Shown: positions 1 to 8,026 of the stretch, in pieces
Numbering within the stretch: the stretch's first letter is position 1
Layout of the letters: the number at the start of each line of letters is the position of its first letter
Origin: an uncultured Lysobacter sp.
Lineage (GTDB): Bacteria; Pseudomonadota; Gammaproteobacteria; Xanthomonadales; Xanthomonadaceae
Reading direction: 5' to 3'
Assembly: GCA_946479915.1 (NCBI GenBank)
Contig: CAMLHR010000001.1
Coordinates: 1 to 20,061, forward strand
DNA: 20,061 nt
Notes under the pieces: model-generated
What the model was told of the DNA's origin: nothing
Database searches by the model: none
Seen by the model: the letters and a program-made list of their open reading frames with translations, nothing else
Program-made: the position numbers and the translations under genes

Positions 1-586
1 GGTCGGTCTCGACGAGCCAGCTCGCGCCGTCGCGGATCGTGAGGCTCAGCGCGCTCTGGCCCGGCCTGGCGATCGTGCCGAACACGGCGTTGGCGCCGAA
101 CGTGATGATCGCGTCCTGCGCGGCCGTGCCGCCGAGGGTGTGCCCGATCCACGTCCAGTCGCCGGAAGCGTGCTCGACATGGCGGTCGTACTGGAAGCGC
201 AACTGCTCGCCCGAAGGCCCGGTGACGGTGAGGACGCCGTCGAAGATCGCCCGCAAGGCGTGCGCCTCGCTGACGTCGGCGCGGTGCCAGGTGTAGGGAC
301 CGTCGCGGCGCACGACGCGTTCTTCGGGGTAAGCGACCAGGTCGCCCTTGTCGGGCAGGCTGGCGAAGCTCGCCTGCGGCGCGCGCCCCATCGCGTCCAG
401 CCGCGCCGCGAGCCCGGCACCGGACGTGTCCTGCGCCGCGGCGAGCGCTGCGGCCGTGTTGGCGGCCCCCCCGCGATCCGCGGCCGCGCCCCTGGCGGCG
501 GCCGGGTCCCAGTCAGCGCTGCATGCGGTGGCCAACCCGGCCAGCGCGACGGCCAGCACGGCGTTCCTGATCTTGATCGATTCCAC
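1..586 (-). CDS. Secreted or lipoprotein metallopeptidase-like protein, N-terminal part (truncated by window edge)
   Basis: The minus strand reads open from a GTG at 586 to the window edge: 195 codons with no stop. A GGGGAA ribosome site (598-593) sits six bases before the GTG and supports this start. Residues 1-22 form a basic start, a hydrophobic core and Ala-Thr-Ala-Cys, so Cys22 may be lipidated; the lipobox is imperfect and plain Sec cleavage is possible. An Ala-rich linker follows. The later part carries YTWHRADVSEAHALRAI, HVEHASGDWTWIGH and ITFGANAVFGTI, which resemble the N-terminal region of reprolysin-like (M12) zinc peptidases of Lysobacter as I remember them. The catalytic HExxH region would lie beyond the window and cannot be checked. 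The gene is separated from scoB by 165 bases and probably has its own promoter. The reading frame is secure; the peptidase assignment is tentative. Confidence 0.68.
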   Translation of the reverse strand, partial: MESIKIRNAVLAVALAGLATACSADWDPAAARGAAADRGGAANTAAALAAAQDTSGAGLAARLDAMGRAPQASFASLPDKGDLVAYPEERVVRRDGPYTWHRADVSEAHALRAIFDGVLTVTGPSGEQLRFQYDRHVEHASGDWTWIGHTLGGTAAQDAIITFGANAVFGTIARPGQSALSLTIRDGASWLVETD

Positions 587-605
587 GGCGATTTCCCCAA
601 CCCCG

Positions 606-620
606 GCATGCCAGGCATGC
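606..620. promoter_or_regulatory. 15-bp perfect dyad upstream of the peptidase-like gene
   Basis: GCATGCCAGGCATGC is a perfect palindrome of 7-base arms around a single central A. It lies 20-34 bases upstream of the GTG start at 586, so it falls in the 5' leader or promoter. A one-base centre cannot form an RNA hairpin loop, so a protein-binding operator is more likely than an attenuator. No regulator can be named. Confidence 0.35.
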
Positions 621-713
621 GGTGCAATGACGGATGGTCCCAGCGTGCGCCCAACTGGCCGCGTGATTCAACGCGCCGGACTGACTCGTTCAGCCATCGC
701 CGGGCGAACCCCT

Positions 714-748
714 GCGGTGGCGTGACCCCGGTCCCAGAATACCACCGC
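714..748 (-). terminator. Possible weak stem-loop downstream of scoB
   Basis: GCGGTGG (714-720) and CCACCGC (742-748) are perfectly complementary and begin four bases after the scoB stop on the minus strand. The loop is 21 bases and no U-run follows, so it is a poor intrinsic terminator. It could instead be a 3'-end stabilising structure or chance in GC-rich DNA. Confidence 0.2.
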
Positions 749-751
749 GCC

Positions 752-1387
752 TCAGCCGCCCAGGCGCACCGGGCACCCCGTCCGGGCCTGCAGGGTCGCC
801 TCGTCGACGCCAGGCGCGAGTTCCACCAGCGCCAGGCCGTCCGGGGTGACGTCCAGCACGGCGAGGTCGGAAATGATGCGGTCCACCACGCCGACGCCGG
901 TGAGCGGCAACGTGCAGGCGGGCAGGATCTTCGGGTCGCCGTGCTTGGTGGTGTGCTCCATCAGCACGACGACACGCTGGACGCCCGCCACCAGGTCCAT
1001 CGCACCCCCCATGCCCTTGACCATCTTGCCGGGCACCATCCAGTTGGCGAGGTCGCCCTTGTCGGTGACTTCCATCGCGCCGAGGATCGCCAGGTCGATG
1101 TGCCCGCCGCGGATCATCGCGAAGGAATCGTGGCTGCCGAAATAGCTGGCGCCGGGGCGCGCGGTCACGGTCTGCTTGCCCGCGTTGATGAGGTCGGCAT
1201 CGATCTCGTCCTCGGTCGGAAACGGACCGATGCCCAGCAAGCCGTTCTCGGACTGCAGCCAGACGTCCACGCCGTCGGGGATGTGGTTGGCCACCAGGGT
1301 CGGCAGGCCGATGCCGAGGTTCACGTAGGCCCCGTCCGTCAGCTCCCGTGCCGCCCGTCGCGCCATCTCGTCCCGGGTCCAGGCCAT
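752..1387 (-). CDS. scoB: 3-oxoacid CoA-transferase subunit B
   Basis: The 211-residue product is the beta subunit of a class I CoA-transferase, which moves CoA between succinyl-CoA and a 3-oxoacid (acetoacetate or 3-oxoadipate). The family signature [10 protein letters not shown] lies at about 46-55; Glu47 matches the catalytic glutamate that forms the enzyme-CoA thioester. Other family marks are [22 protein letters not shown] and [16 protein letters not shown]. The length is usual for the subunit. The ATG overlaps the scoA stop by one base (TGATG), so the subunits are translationally coupled. Substrate choice (ScoB, AtoA-like or PcaJ) cannot be settled from sequence alone. As I recall, Xanthomonas homologues near LPS genes have been named lpsJ, which fits the setting but not a direct role in LPS. 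Confidence 0.93.
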   Translation of the reverse strand: MAWTRDEMARRAARELTDGAYVNLGIGLPTLVANHIPDGVDVWLQSENGLLGIGPFPTEDEIDADLINAGKQTVTARPGASYFGSHDSFAMIRGGHIDLAILGAMEVTDKGDLANWMVPGKMVKGMGGAMDLVAGVQRVVVLMEHTTKHGDPKILPACTLPLTGVGVVDRIISDLAVLDVTPDGLALVELAPGVDEATLQARTGCPVRLGG

Positions 1388-2118
1388 CACTTCACCTCCT
1401 GGCGGATCGTGCGTTGCTCGATGCGCTTTTCCGGCGCCGGATTCACGACGATGCGGTCCACGTAGATGCCCGGGAGGTGCACCTGGTCCGGGTCGATCGC
1501 GCCGACGTCGACCAGCTCCTCGACTTCCGCGATGCACACCTTTCCGGCCATCGCGCACGCGGGGTTGAAGTTCCGCGCCGTCTTGCGGAAGACCAGGTTG
1601 CCGGCCGGGTCGGCCTTCCACGCCTTGACCAGCGAGACGTCGGCCTTCAGCGCGGTTTCCATGACGTACTGGCGGCCATCGAACTCGCGCGTCTCCTTGC
1701 CTTCGGCCACGACCGTGCCGTAGCCGGTCGCGGTGAAGAACGCCGGGATGCCCGCGCCGCCGGCGCGCAGCCGCTCGGCGAGCGTGCCCTGCGGATTGAA
1801 CTCGAGCTCCAGCTCGCCGGCCAGGAACTGGCGTTCGAATTCCTTGTTCTCGCCGACGTAGGACGAAATCATCTTGCGGATCTGGCGGGTACCCAGCAGC
1901 TGGCCCAGGCCGAACCCGTCGACGCCGGCGTTGTTCGAGATGACCGTGAGCCCCGTTGCGCCCGAATCGCGCAACGCGGCGATCAGCGCCTCCGGGATCC
2001 CGCACAGCCCGAACCCACCCACGGCGAGCGTCTGCCTGTCGGCCACCACGCCCCGCAACGCCTCCGCGGCATCGGGGAACACCTTGCCGCCCTGTCCAGC
2101 CCCTTCGACCCGATCCAT
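1387..2118 (-). CDS. scoA: 3-oxoacid CoA-transferase subunit A
   Basis: The 243-residue alpha subunit pairs with ScoB. The glycine-rich [10 protein letters not shown] lies at about 34-43, followed by [13 protein letters not shown], the [20 protein letters not shown] block and [13 protein letters not shown], all typical of SCOT/AtoD/PcaI proteins. The ATG at 2118 was chosen because GGGAGGGG lies just before it and the family motif begins about 34 residues in. An upstream in-frame GTG would place that ribosome site inside the gene. The stop overlaps scoB by one base. Upstream, 46 bases separate it from the lipoprotein gene, with no obvious terminator, so transcription may come from cysD. The cytoplasmic role is ketone-body or 3-oxoacid activation. 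The gene is labelled lpsI in some Xanthomonas annotations, as far as I recall. Confidence 0.93.
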   Translation of the reverse strand: MDRVEGAGQGGKVFPDAAEALRGVVADRQTLAVGGFGLCGIPEALIAALRDSGATGLTVISNNAGVDGFGLGQLLGTRQIRKMISSYVGENKEFERQFLAGELELEFNPQGTLAERLRAGGAGIPAFFTATGYGTVVAEGKETREFDGRQYVMETALKADVSLVKAWKADPAGNLVFRKTARNFNPACAMAGKVCIAEVEELVDVGAIDPDQVHLPGIYVDRIVVNPAPEKRIEQRTIRQEVK

Positions 2119-2164
2119 CCGTTCGCCCCTCCCGTCGGTCACTTGGCCCTGCCCTGCACCCGCC

Positions 2165-2710
2165 TCACTGCGCGGCGGCAGGATCCGGGCGGAAGTCGAT
2201 GATGACGATGTTGCCCGCGGGCGGGTCGCCCGCGCCGGCATCCGCGTCGGCATCGCCGTCACCCTCCGCGTCGTCGTCGCTCCCCCAGTCCGGGCGGATG
2301 CTCACCATGACGATGCCGTAGCTGTCCTTGCGGAAGCGCATCCGCGCATTGCCCTCCTCGCCCGCCTTGACCTCGCCGGCCTTGAACCCGGCGTCGGTGA
2401 AGGCGCGCTCCATGGACGCGAAGGCCGAAGCGGCGTCCGTCCCGAGGCGCTCGAGGACGATCCGGCGGCGCTCGGACCCGTCGTCGTGCGTGTACGTCCT
2501 GTCCCTCCGGAGCTGGGCCGGCAGGTCGAGCACCAGGCCCTCGCGCAGCGGTTGCTCCAGCGACGCCTCCAGGCCGGCCGGAGCCGCGGGCGCCCCGGCC
2601 ACCGGGTCGCGCGCGTCTCGATCGACCTCGCCTGTCGCCCCTTCCCCCGGATCCTGGCCACAGGCGACCACGCCCAGGAGCAACACCACCCACCACAGCG
2701 AACGCTTCAT
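2165..2710 (-). CDS. Small lipoprotein of unknown function with acidic tail
   Basis: The 181-residue product begins MKRSLWWVVLLLGVVAC, a short lipoprotein signal peptide with lipidation expected at Cys17. GAGAGGAAAAAG precedes the ATG and supports the start. After a Gly/Glu/Ala-rich linker, a folded region at about 50-135 contains RRIVLERLGTDAASAFASMERAF and IVMVSIRPDWG, an alternation that suggests a small alpha/beta domain. A low-complexity acidic stretch of Asp, Ala, Gly and Glu follows at about 143-165, then a conserved-looking end NIVIIDFRP. I do not recognise a family. It lies 22 bases downstream of cysNC and 46 bases upstream of scoA on the same strand, so it is probably co-transcribed. 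A periplasmic or outer-membrane location is inferred from the lipobox; function is unknown. Confidence 0.8.
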   Translation of the reverse strand: MKRSLWWVVLLLGVVACGQDPGEGATGEVDRDARDPVAGAPAAPAGLEASLEQPLREGLVLDLPAQLRRDRTYTHDDGSERRRIVLERLGTDAASAFASMERAFTDAGFKAGEVKAGEEGNARMRFRKDSYGIVMVSIRPDWGSDDDAEGDGDADADAGAGDPPAGNIVIIDFRPDPAAAQ

Positions 2711-2732
2711 CGGTCTTTTTCCTCTCGATCGG

Positions 2733-4658
2733 TCAAAGGGGGTCCAAGGCGCCCGGGCCGAGTGCGCGCACCACGCGCTCGGCCAGGGCCTCGGGCGGCT
2801 CCCCGGTCGTGTCCAGCACCAGTTCCGGGGATTCCGGAACCTCGTAGGGTGAATCAATGCCCGTGAAATTGCGGATTTCGCCGCGCCGGGCCTTTGCATA
2901 CAGGCCCTTCACGTCCCGCGCCTCGGCCACAGCGAGCGGGGTGTCCACGTGGACCTCGAGGAACTCACCCTCGGCGAACATCTCGCGCGCCATGCGCCGC
3001 TCGGCGCGGAACGGCGAGATGAAGCTCACCAGCACGATCAGGCCGGCGTCCACCATCAGCTTCGCCACCTCGGCGACGCGCCGGATGTTCTCGACCCGGT
3101 CCTCGTCGGTGAAGCCCAGGTCCTTGTTGAGGCCGTGGCGCACGTTGTCGCCGTCGAGCAGGTAGGTGTGCTGGCCCATCGCCAGCAGCCGCTTCTCGAC
3201 GAGGTTGGCGATCGTGGACTTGCCCGAGCCGGACAGGCCGGTGAACCACAGGCAGGCCGGCTGCTGGTGCTTGATCCGCGCGCGCGCCGCCTTGTCGACC
3301 TCCAGGTGCTGCCAGTGGATGTTGCCGGCGCGCCGCAGCGCGAAGTCCAGGGTGCCCGCGGCGACCGTCGCGTTGGTCTGCCGGTCGATGAGGATGAACG
3401 CACCCAGGTCCCGGTTGTCCCCGTACGCCTCGAACGCGACCGGCTGGTCGAGGTAGAGGTTGCAGTAGGCGACCTCGTTGAGTTCCAGGTGCTTGGCCGC
3501 CAGGTGCTCCTGTGTGTTGACGTCGACCTTGTGCTTGATCTCCGTGACCTGCGCGCCGACGGTGCGCGTGCCCACCTTGAGCCAGTACGGCCGGCCCGGC
3601 AGCAGCGGCTGTTCGCCGAGCCACAACATGTGCGCGGCGAACTGGTCGGCGACCTCGGCCGGGTCGTTCGCGGCGGCGATGACGTCGCCGCGGCTGGCAT
3701 CGATCTCGTCGGCCAGCGTCAGCGTGACCGCGCGCCCGGCCCGGGCGGCGTCCAGGTCGCCGTCCGCCGTCACCACGCGCGCGACCCGCGAGCGCTGGCC
3801 GGAGGGCAGCACCACGACCTCGGTGCCGGGCGCCACCTCGCCGGCGACCACGGTGCCGGCGAAGCCCCGGAATTCCTGGTTCGGCCGGCACACCCACTGC
3901 ACGGGCATGCGGAAGCCGGACGTGCCGGCGCCCCGCTCGACCTGCACGGTCTCCAGGTGCTCGAGCAACGACACGCCGTCGTACCAGGGCGTGTTGGGCG
4001 AGCGCTCCAGCATGTTGTCGCCCTTCAGCGCCGACAGGGGGATGCAGGTGACGTTCGGGATGCCCAGTTGCCCGGCGAGCGCGCGATAGCCGTCCGTGAT
4101 CGCGTCGAACACGCCTTGGTCGTAGCCGACCAGGTCCATCTTGTTGACCGCGAGCAGCACGTGCCGGATGCCGAGCAGCGAGACGATGTAGCTGTGGCGG
4201 CGGGTCTGCGTGAGCAGCCCCTTGCGCGCGTCCACCAGCACGATGGCCAGGTCCGCCGTCGAGGCGCCGGTGGCCATGTTGCGGGTGTACTGCTCGTGGC
4301 CTGGGCAGTCGGCGACGATGAACTTGCGCTTCTCGGTGCCGAAGAAGCGGTAGGCCACGTCGATGGTGATGCCCTGCTCCCGCTCCGCGGCCAGGCCGTC
4401 GACGAGCAGCGCGAAGTCGATCTCGCCGCCCTGGGTGCCATGGCGAAGGCTGTCGGACGCGAGCGCGCTGAGCTGGTCGTCGAGCAGCAGCTTGGTGTCG
4501 TGCAGCAGGCGGCCGATCAGCGTGCTCTTGCCGTCGTCCACGCTGCCACAGGTGATGAAGCGCAGCAGCGACTTGGTCTCGTGCTGCTGCAGGTAGGCGG
4601 CGACCGCCGCTTCGGCAGTCCCGAATCCCGAATCCCCAATCCCGAATCCCTGCTCCAT
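2733..4658 (-). CDS. cysNC: Bifunctional sulfate adenylyltransferase subunit 1 / adenylylsulfate kinase
   Basis: The 641-residue fusion has an N-terminal CysN GTPase and a C-terminal APS kinase. CysN regulates ATP sulfurylase (SO4 + ATP to APS); CysC phosphorylates APS to PAPS. The GTPase motifs are GSVDDGKS (38-45), [12 protein letters not shown] (about 117), NKMDLV (about 171) and SALKGDNM. Two beta-barrel domains follow. The CysC part begins near 455 with [10 protein letters not shown] and a second P-loop GLSGSGKST, then [16 protein letters not shown] and [13 protein letters not shown]. The start overlaps the cysD stop as TGATG, indicating coupling. Residues 3-14 ([12 protein letters not shown]) are not normal CysN sequence: they are encoded by a short G/A/T repeat at 4620-4650 lying inside the gene. 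No alternative start exists between it and the P-loop. Homologues are also called nodQ or raxQ where PAPS feeds a sulfotransferase. Confidence 0.96.
   Translation of the reverse strand: MEQGFGIGDSGFGTAEAAVAAYLQQHETKSLLRFITCGSVDDGKSTLIGRLLHDTKLLLDDQLSALASDSLRHGTQGGEIDFALLVDGLAAEREQGITIDVAYRFFGTEKRKFIVADCPGHEQYTRNMATGASTADLAIVLVDARKGLLTQTRRHSYIVSLLGIRHVLLAVNKMDLVGYDQGVFDAITDGYRALAGQLGIPNVTCIPLSALKGDNMLERSPNTPWYDGVSLLEHLETVQVERGAGTSGFRMPVQWVCRPNQEFRGFAGTVVAGEVAPGTEVVVLPSGQRSRVARVVTADGDLDAARAGRAVTLTLADEIDASRGDVIAAANDPAEVADQFAAHMLWLGEQPLLPGRPYWLKVGTRTVGAQVTEIKHKVDVNTQEHLAAKHLELNEVAYCNLYLDQPVAFEAYGDNRDLGAFILIDRQTNATVAAGTLDFALRRAGNIHWQHLEVDKAARARIKHQQPACLWFTGLSGSGKSTIANLVEKRLLAMGQHTYLLDGDNVRHGLNKDLGFTDEDRVENIRRVAEVAKLMVDAGLIVLVSFISPFRAERRMAREMFAEGEFLEVHVDTPLAVAEARDVKGLYAKARRGEIRNFTGIDSPYEVPESPELVLDTTGEPPEALAERVVRALGPGALDPL
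4620..4650. repeat. GGGATTCGGGATTGGGGATTCGGGA-type repeat inside the 5' end of cysNC
   Basis: On the plus strand this stretch is four units of the type CCGAATCC or CCCAATCC in tandem (CCCGAATCC, CGAATCC, CCAATCC, CGAATCC). It stands out as A+T-richer and periodic in a very GC-rich gene. From memory, this unit is a dispersed intergenic repeat in Xanthomonas, Stenotrophomonas and Lysobacter genomes. Here it lies within coding sequence and stays in frame. Confidence 0.7.
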
Positions 4659-5551
4659 CAGAAGTAGCCCTCCTGCTTCTTCTTCTCCATCGAGGCGGAG
4701 GGGTCGTGGTCGATGACGCGGCCCTGGCGTTCGGACGTGGTCGAGACGAGCATCTCGGCGATGATCTTCTCCAGCGTGTCGGCGTCGGAGTCGATCGCGC
4801 CGGTCAGCGGGTAGCAGCCCAGCGTGCGGAAGCGCACCCGGCGCATCGCGGGGGTCTCGCCGTCGCGCAGCGGCAGGCGCTCGTCGTCCACCATGATCAG
4901 CGCGCCGTCGCGCTCGACCACCGGGCGATCCTTCGCGAAGTACAGCGACGGTACCGGGATGTTCTCGCGGTAGATGTAGAGCCAGACGTCCAGCTCGGTC
5001 CAGTTGGAGATCGGGAACACGCGCACGGATTCGCCCTGGTGGATCCGCGTGTTGTAGAGGTTCCACAGCTCCGGGCGCTGGTTCTTCGGGTCCCAGCGGT
5101 GCTGCGCGTTTCGGAACGAGAAGATGCGCTCCTTTGCGCGGGACTTCTCCTCGTCGCGCCGCGCCCCGCCGATCGCCGCGTCGAACCGCCACCTGTCCAG
5201 CGCCTGCTTGAGCGCCTGGGTCTTCATGACGTCGGTGTGGACCGTCGCGCCGTGCGACACCGGGCCGATGCCCTGCGCGATACCCTCGGGATTGGTCCAG
5301 GTCCGCAGCTCGACGCCCGTCTCCGCGGCGCGACGGTCGCGGAAGGCGATCATCTCCCGGAACTTCCAGCCCGTGTCCACGTGCAGCAGCGGGATCGGCG
5401 GGCGGGCCGGGGAAAACGCCTTGACGAGCAGGTGCAGCAGCACCGAGCTGTCCTTGCCCACCGAGTACATCATCACCGGGTTGCGGAACTCGGCGGCCAC
5501 CTCGCGCAGGATGTGGATGCTCTCGGCTTCCAGCCGGTCGAGGTGTGACAT
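4658..5551 (-). CDS. cysD: Sulfate adenylyltransferase subunit 2
   Basis: The 297-residue catalytic subunit of ATP sulfurylase belongs to the PAPS-reductase/PP-loop family. The PP-loop SVGKDSS lies at 30-36, followed by [15 protein letters not shown], the basic [20 protein letters not shown] block, [14 protein letters not shown] and the CysD C-terminus [10 protein letters not shown]. The ATG at 5551 was chosen because [18 protein letters not shown] aligns with the normal CysD start. Another ATG six codons upstream (5569) is possible, and neither has a strong ribosome site. The stop overlaps cysNC. It faces the wbqC-like gene across a 97-base divergent intergenic region. No cysH or cysJI is present here, so the pair delivers PAPS either for sulfate assimilation encoded elsewhere or for sulfation. 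Homologues are raxP and nodP. Confidence 0.96.
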   Translation of the reverse strand: MSHLDRLEAESIHILREVAAEFRNPVMMYSVGKDSSVLLHLLVKAFSPARPPIPLLHVDTGWKFREMIAFRDRRAAETGVELRTWTNPEGIAQGIGPVSHGATVHTDVMKTQALKQALDRWRFDAAIGGARRDEEKSRAKERIFSFRNAQHRWDPKNQRPELWNLYNTRIHQGESVRVFPISNWTELDVWLYIYRENIPVPSLYFAKDRPVVERDGALIMVDDERLPLRDGETPAMRRVRFRTLGCYPLTGAIDSDADTLEKIIAEMLVSTTSERQGRVIDHDPSASMEKKKQEGYF

Positions 5552-5595
5552 CGCTTGCGGGTCGGGCATCGCGCGGGGGCATCCGGGATGGAGGG

Positions 5596-5624
5596 CGACA
5601 TGCCGGGGGGCAGGCCGTAGAATC
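5596..5624 (+). promoter_or_regulatory. Putative sigma-70-type promoter for the polysaccharide operon
   Basis: GCGACA (5596-5601, four of six matches to TTGACA) and TAGAAT (5619-5624, five of six matches to TATAAT) are separated by 17 bases. The -10 lies 24 bases before the ATG at 5649. A similar GTAGAAT-GCGC-AGTT string occurs before etfB at 11762. The region is shared with divergent cysD. The prediction is by eye only. Confidence 0.4.
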
Positions 5625-5648
5625 GCCAGTTTAGTGGGATCCGTGCCG

Positions 5649-6353
5649 ATGCAGAACCGCGTGGTGGCCATCCAGTCGAACTACATCCCCTGGAAGGGAT
5701 ATTTCGACCTGCTCGCTCACGCGGACACCGTGGTCCTGTTCGACAGCGTGCAGTCGACCAAGAACGACTGGCGGAACCGCAACCTGGTCAAGACGCACGG
5801 CGGCAAGGCATGGCTGACGATTCCGATCCGGCATTCGACCGCGCTGCGCGTCCGCGAGGTCGAGGTCGCGGCCGAGGGCTGGCACCGCAAGCACCTGCAG
5901 ACCATCCGCCAGGCCTATGCGCGCGTGCCGTTCGCGGCCTCGCTGCTCCCGGAGATCGAGGCCTGGTACGGCGAGGCCGGCCGGCAGGACAGGCTCGCGG
6001 AGGTCAACCGGGTGTTCATCCGGGCGGTCTGCGCGCGGCTGGGCGTGGCGCCGAGGTTCCTGGAGGTCCACGACGTGCTGCCCGACGAGACGCACGACCG
6101 GCTGGAGCCCACCGCACGGCTGGTCGAGACCTGCCGCCGGGTCGGGGCGACGGCCTACCTCAGCGGCCCCGCCGCGAAGGACTACCTGGACGAGTCGCAG
6201 TTCGAGGCCGCCGGCATCGCCGTGGAATGGTTCGACTACGCGGGCTACCCCGAGTACCCGCAACTGCATGGCCCGTTCGACCATGCGGTGTCCATCCTCG
6301 ACCTGCTGCTGATGAACGGGCCGGCCTCGCCGGCCATGGCATTGCGTGCCTGA
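5649..6353 (+). CDS. WbqC-family protein
   Basis: The 234-residue product begins [22 protein letters not shown], the characteristic opening of WbqC-family proteins. Other family-like segments are [26 protein letters not shown] and [13 protein letters not shown], followed by a closing region with [16 protein letters not shown] and [11 protein letters not shown]. No signal peptide or membrane segment is visible, so it is probably cytoplasmic. The family is found in O-antigen and other polysaccharide clusters; I know of no firmly established reaction. The ATG at 5649 is preceded by GTGGGA; a GTG two codons upstream (5643) is an alternative start. It is the first gene of the plus-strand run, 13 bases before the GT2 gene, which uses an AAGGAGGG starting at this gene's stop codon. 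Confidence 0.88.
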   Translation: MQNRVVAIQSNYIPWKGYFDLLAHADTVVLFDSVQSTKNDWRNRNLVKTHGGKAWLTIPIRHSTALRVREVEVAAEGWHRKHLQTIRQAYARVPFAASLLPEIEAWYGEAGRQDRLAEVNRVFIRAVCARLGVAPRFLEVHDVLPDETHDRLEPTARLVETCRRVGATAYLSGPAAKDYLDESQFEAAGIAVEWFDYAGYPEYPQLHGPFDHAVSILDLLLMNGPASPAMALRA

Positions 6354-6360
6354 AGGAGGG
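6353..6360 (+). promoter_or_regulatory. Strong ribosome binding site deciding the GT2 start
   Basis: AAGGAGGG is a near-perfect Shine-Dalgarno sequence starting at the last base of the preceding stop codon and lying six bases before the GTG at 6367. It rules in GTG 6367 over the in-frame ATG at 6346, which lies upstream of the site. Confidence 0.8.
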
Positions 6361-6366
6361 CCGCGG

Positions 6367-7308
6367 GTGAATCTCTCGATCGTCAGCACGATGTACCGGT
6401 CCGCGCCGTTCCTGGAGGCGTTCTGCGAGCGCGTCGTGCGCGCCGCCGAGGCGCAGGGGGCGGCGTTCGAGGTCGTCCTGGTCAACGACGGGTCGCCCGA
6501 CGATTCCCTGGACGTCGCCCTCGCGCTGCAGGCACGGGACGCCCGGATCAAGGTGGTCGACCTGACTCGCAACTTCGGCCACCACGCCGCAATCGTCGCC
6601 GGCATCGAGCACGCCCGCGGCGACCGGGTGTTCCTCATCGACTGCGACCTCGAGGAGCAGCCCGAGTGGCTGCCGCAGTTCGTGGAGCGGATGGACGCGA
6701 CCGGCGCCGACGTCGTCTTCGGCGTGCAGCGCCGGCGGATCGCCTCGCCGCTGTCGAACTTCCTCGGCGAGGCGTTCTGGCTGCTGATGCGGCGCATGAG
6801 CAACGTCGCGCTGCCGCGCAACCCGATGACCTGCCGGCTCATGAGCCGCCGCTACGTGGACGCGCTGCTGCAGGTCGGCGACCGCGTGCTGTACCTGGCG
6901 AGCGTGTTCGCGTGGACCGGCTTCCGACAGGAGTCGCTCCCGCTCACCAAGCAGCCGCGCCCGCAGGCGGCGGGGACGACTTACAGCATTTCGCGAAAGC
7001 TGGTCCAGGTCGTGGACTCGCTGGCGTCGTTCAGCGCCGCGCCGCTGACGGCCATCTTCTTCGCGGGGCTCGTGATCTGGCTCGGCTCGATCGCGATCGG
7101 CGGTTACGTGGTCGTCGGCAAGCTGCTGTACCCGGAACGGGTGCTGTCCGGCTTCACCTCGGTGATGCTGTCCATCTGGTTCCTCGGCGGCCTGGTGATC
7201 CTCATCCTCGGCATCCTCGGCCTGTACATCTCCAAGATCTTCCAGGAAGTGAAGCGCCGCCCGCTCTACCTGGTGCGCGCGATCCACCGGGGGACCTCCG
7301 ATGAATAA
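6367..7308 (+). CDS. GT2 family polyisoprenyl-phosphate glycosyltransferase (ArnC/GtrB/DPM1-like)
   Basis: The 313-residue protein has a GT-A domain: LSIVSTMYRSAPFLEAF at the start, NDGSPDDS (40-47), LTRNFGHHAAIVAGIEHA (66-83) and the metal/nucleotide motif DCDLEEQPEWL (92-102). Two strongly hydrophobic helices at about 225-250 and 260-285 and a basic tail VKRRPLYLV follow. This is the layout of enzymes that move a sugar from a nucleotide donor to undecaprenyl or dolichyl phosphate on the cytoplasmic face. It starts with GTG at 6367 and overlaps the next gene by eight bases. With the ArnE-like protein (10528) and the GT-C enzyme (15843) it could form a lipid-linked sugar transfer route. The sugar is unknown. 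Confidence 0.92.
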   Translation: MNLSIVSTMYRSAPFLEAFCERVVRAAEAQGAAFEVVLVNDGSPDDSLDVALALQARDARIKVVDLTRNFGHHAAIVAGIEHARGDRVFLIDCDLEEQPEWLPQFVERMDATGADVVFGVQRRRIASPLSNFLGEAFWLLMRRMSNVALPRNPMTCRLMSRRYVDALLQVGDRVLYLASVFAWTGFRQESLPLTKQPRPQAAGTTYSISRKLVQVVDSLASFSAAPLTAIFFAGLVIWLGSIAIGGYVVVGKLLYPERVLSGFTSVMLSIWFLGGLVILILGILGLYISKIFQEVKRRPLYLVRAIHRGTSDE

Positions 7309-8026
7309 CCGGCTCGACACGTTCATCGGCGCCTACGGCGACGGTTTCGACTACGCATTCGACAACCAGGTCGTGCTGAACTGGTATCCCCGCCGGATCA
7401 TCGACCTGTGCCCCGCCCAGGGTGCGATGCTCGAGCTCGGCCTGGGCCACGGGCTCACGACGGACCGGTTCTCGCGGCATTTCGCGCGCCACCTGGTCCT
7501 GGACGGGTCTCGCTCGGTGATCGAGCAGTTCCGTGCGCAGTTCCCCGATAGCCGCGCGGACGTCCGCGAGACCTACTTCGAGGACTTCGACACCGACGAA
7601 CGCTTCGACGTCATCGTGATGGGCTTCGTGCTCGAGCACGTCGACGACCCGCTGGCGATCCTCCGCGCGTTCCGCCGGTTCCTCCGGCCGGGCGGCCGCT
7701 GCTTCGTCGCGGTCCCGAACGCCGAGTCGCTGCACCGGCGGCTGGGCCAGGCGGCCGGGTTCCTGGACGACCTGATGACGCTGGGCAAGGGTGACCTCGC
7801 ACTCGGCCACGTCCGCCTCTACTCCACCGACACGCTGCATCGCGCGCTGCGCGAAGCGGGCTACGAACCGGTGCGCACGGAAGGCATCTTCCTCAAGCCG
7901 TTCACCACGGCGCAACTCCAGGCGCTCCGGCTCGACCCGGGCATCCTCGAGGCGATGTGCAAGGTCGGCATCGCCTACCCGGAACTGAGCTGCTCGCTGC
8001 TCGCGGAAGCCGTGGCGGCCCCATGA
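7301..8026 (+). CDS. Class I SAM-dependent methyltransferase
   Basis: The 241-residue product has the SAM-binding motif LELGLGHG (44-51), an acidic residue after the second strand (LVLDGS, about 66-70) and the methyltransferase-11 type block IVMGFVLEHVDDPLAILRAFRRFLRPGG with VAVPNAESLHRRLG. These are typical of small-molecule or sugar methyltransferases of polysaccharide clusters. A C-terminal region (about 160-241) rich in Leu/Ala may select the substrate. It starts within the last eight bases of the GT2 gene and ends in an ATGA overlap with the SDR gene, so it is translationally coupled on both sides. The substrate could be a sugar nucleotide or a glycan end; neither is shown by sequence. 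Confidence 0.88.
   Translation: MNNRLDTFIGAYGDGFDYAFDNQVVLNWYPRRIIDLCPAQGAMLELGLGHGLTTDRFSRHFARHLVLDGSRSVIEQFRAQFPDSRADVRETYFEDFDTDERFDVIVMGFVLEHVDDPLAILRAFRRFLRPGGRCFVAVPNAESLHRRLGQAAGFLDDLMTLGKGDLALGHVRLYSTDTLHRALREAGYEPVRTEGIFLKPFTTAQLQALRLDPGILEAMCKVGIAYPELSCSLLAEAVAAP

Noticed and set aside
46..654. A 202-codon minus-strand frame beginning with ATG at 654
   Set aside because: It is out of frame with the GTG-started gene at 586, whose translation has a signal peptide and family-like motifs; this frame is Arg/Ser/Thr/Pro-rich.
140..1465. A 441-codon open frame on the plus strand across the peptidase-like gene and scoB
   Set aside because: It spans two real minus-strand genes and the gap between them and has no recognisable domain.
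752..2005. A fused CoA-transferase reading as one long frame
   Set aside because: The part upstream of 1387 is an out-of-frame shadow of scoA; the real scoB begins at the ATG overlapping the scoA stop.
2949..4667. A 572-codon open frame on the plus strand opposite cysNC
   Set aside because: Antisense shadow of cysNC: low-complexity Val/Asp/Arg/Gln composition and no ribosome site. Its end shows the repeat-derived peptide [11 protein letters not shown], which only confirms the repeat.
5581..5591. CATCCGGGATG dyad upstream of cysD
   Set aside because: Five-base arms are expected by chance in this composition and nothing links it to a known sulfur regulator.
5552..5671. A longer CysD starting at 5671
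   Set aside because: The extra 40 residues are unlike CysD and would run through the divergent promoter and the start of the WbqC gene.
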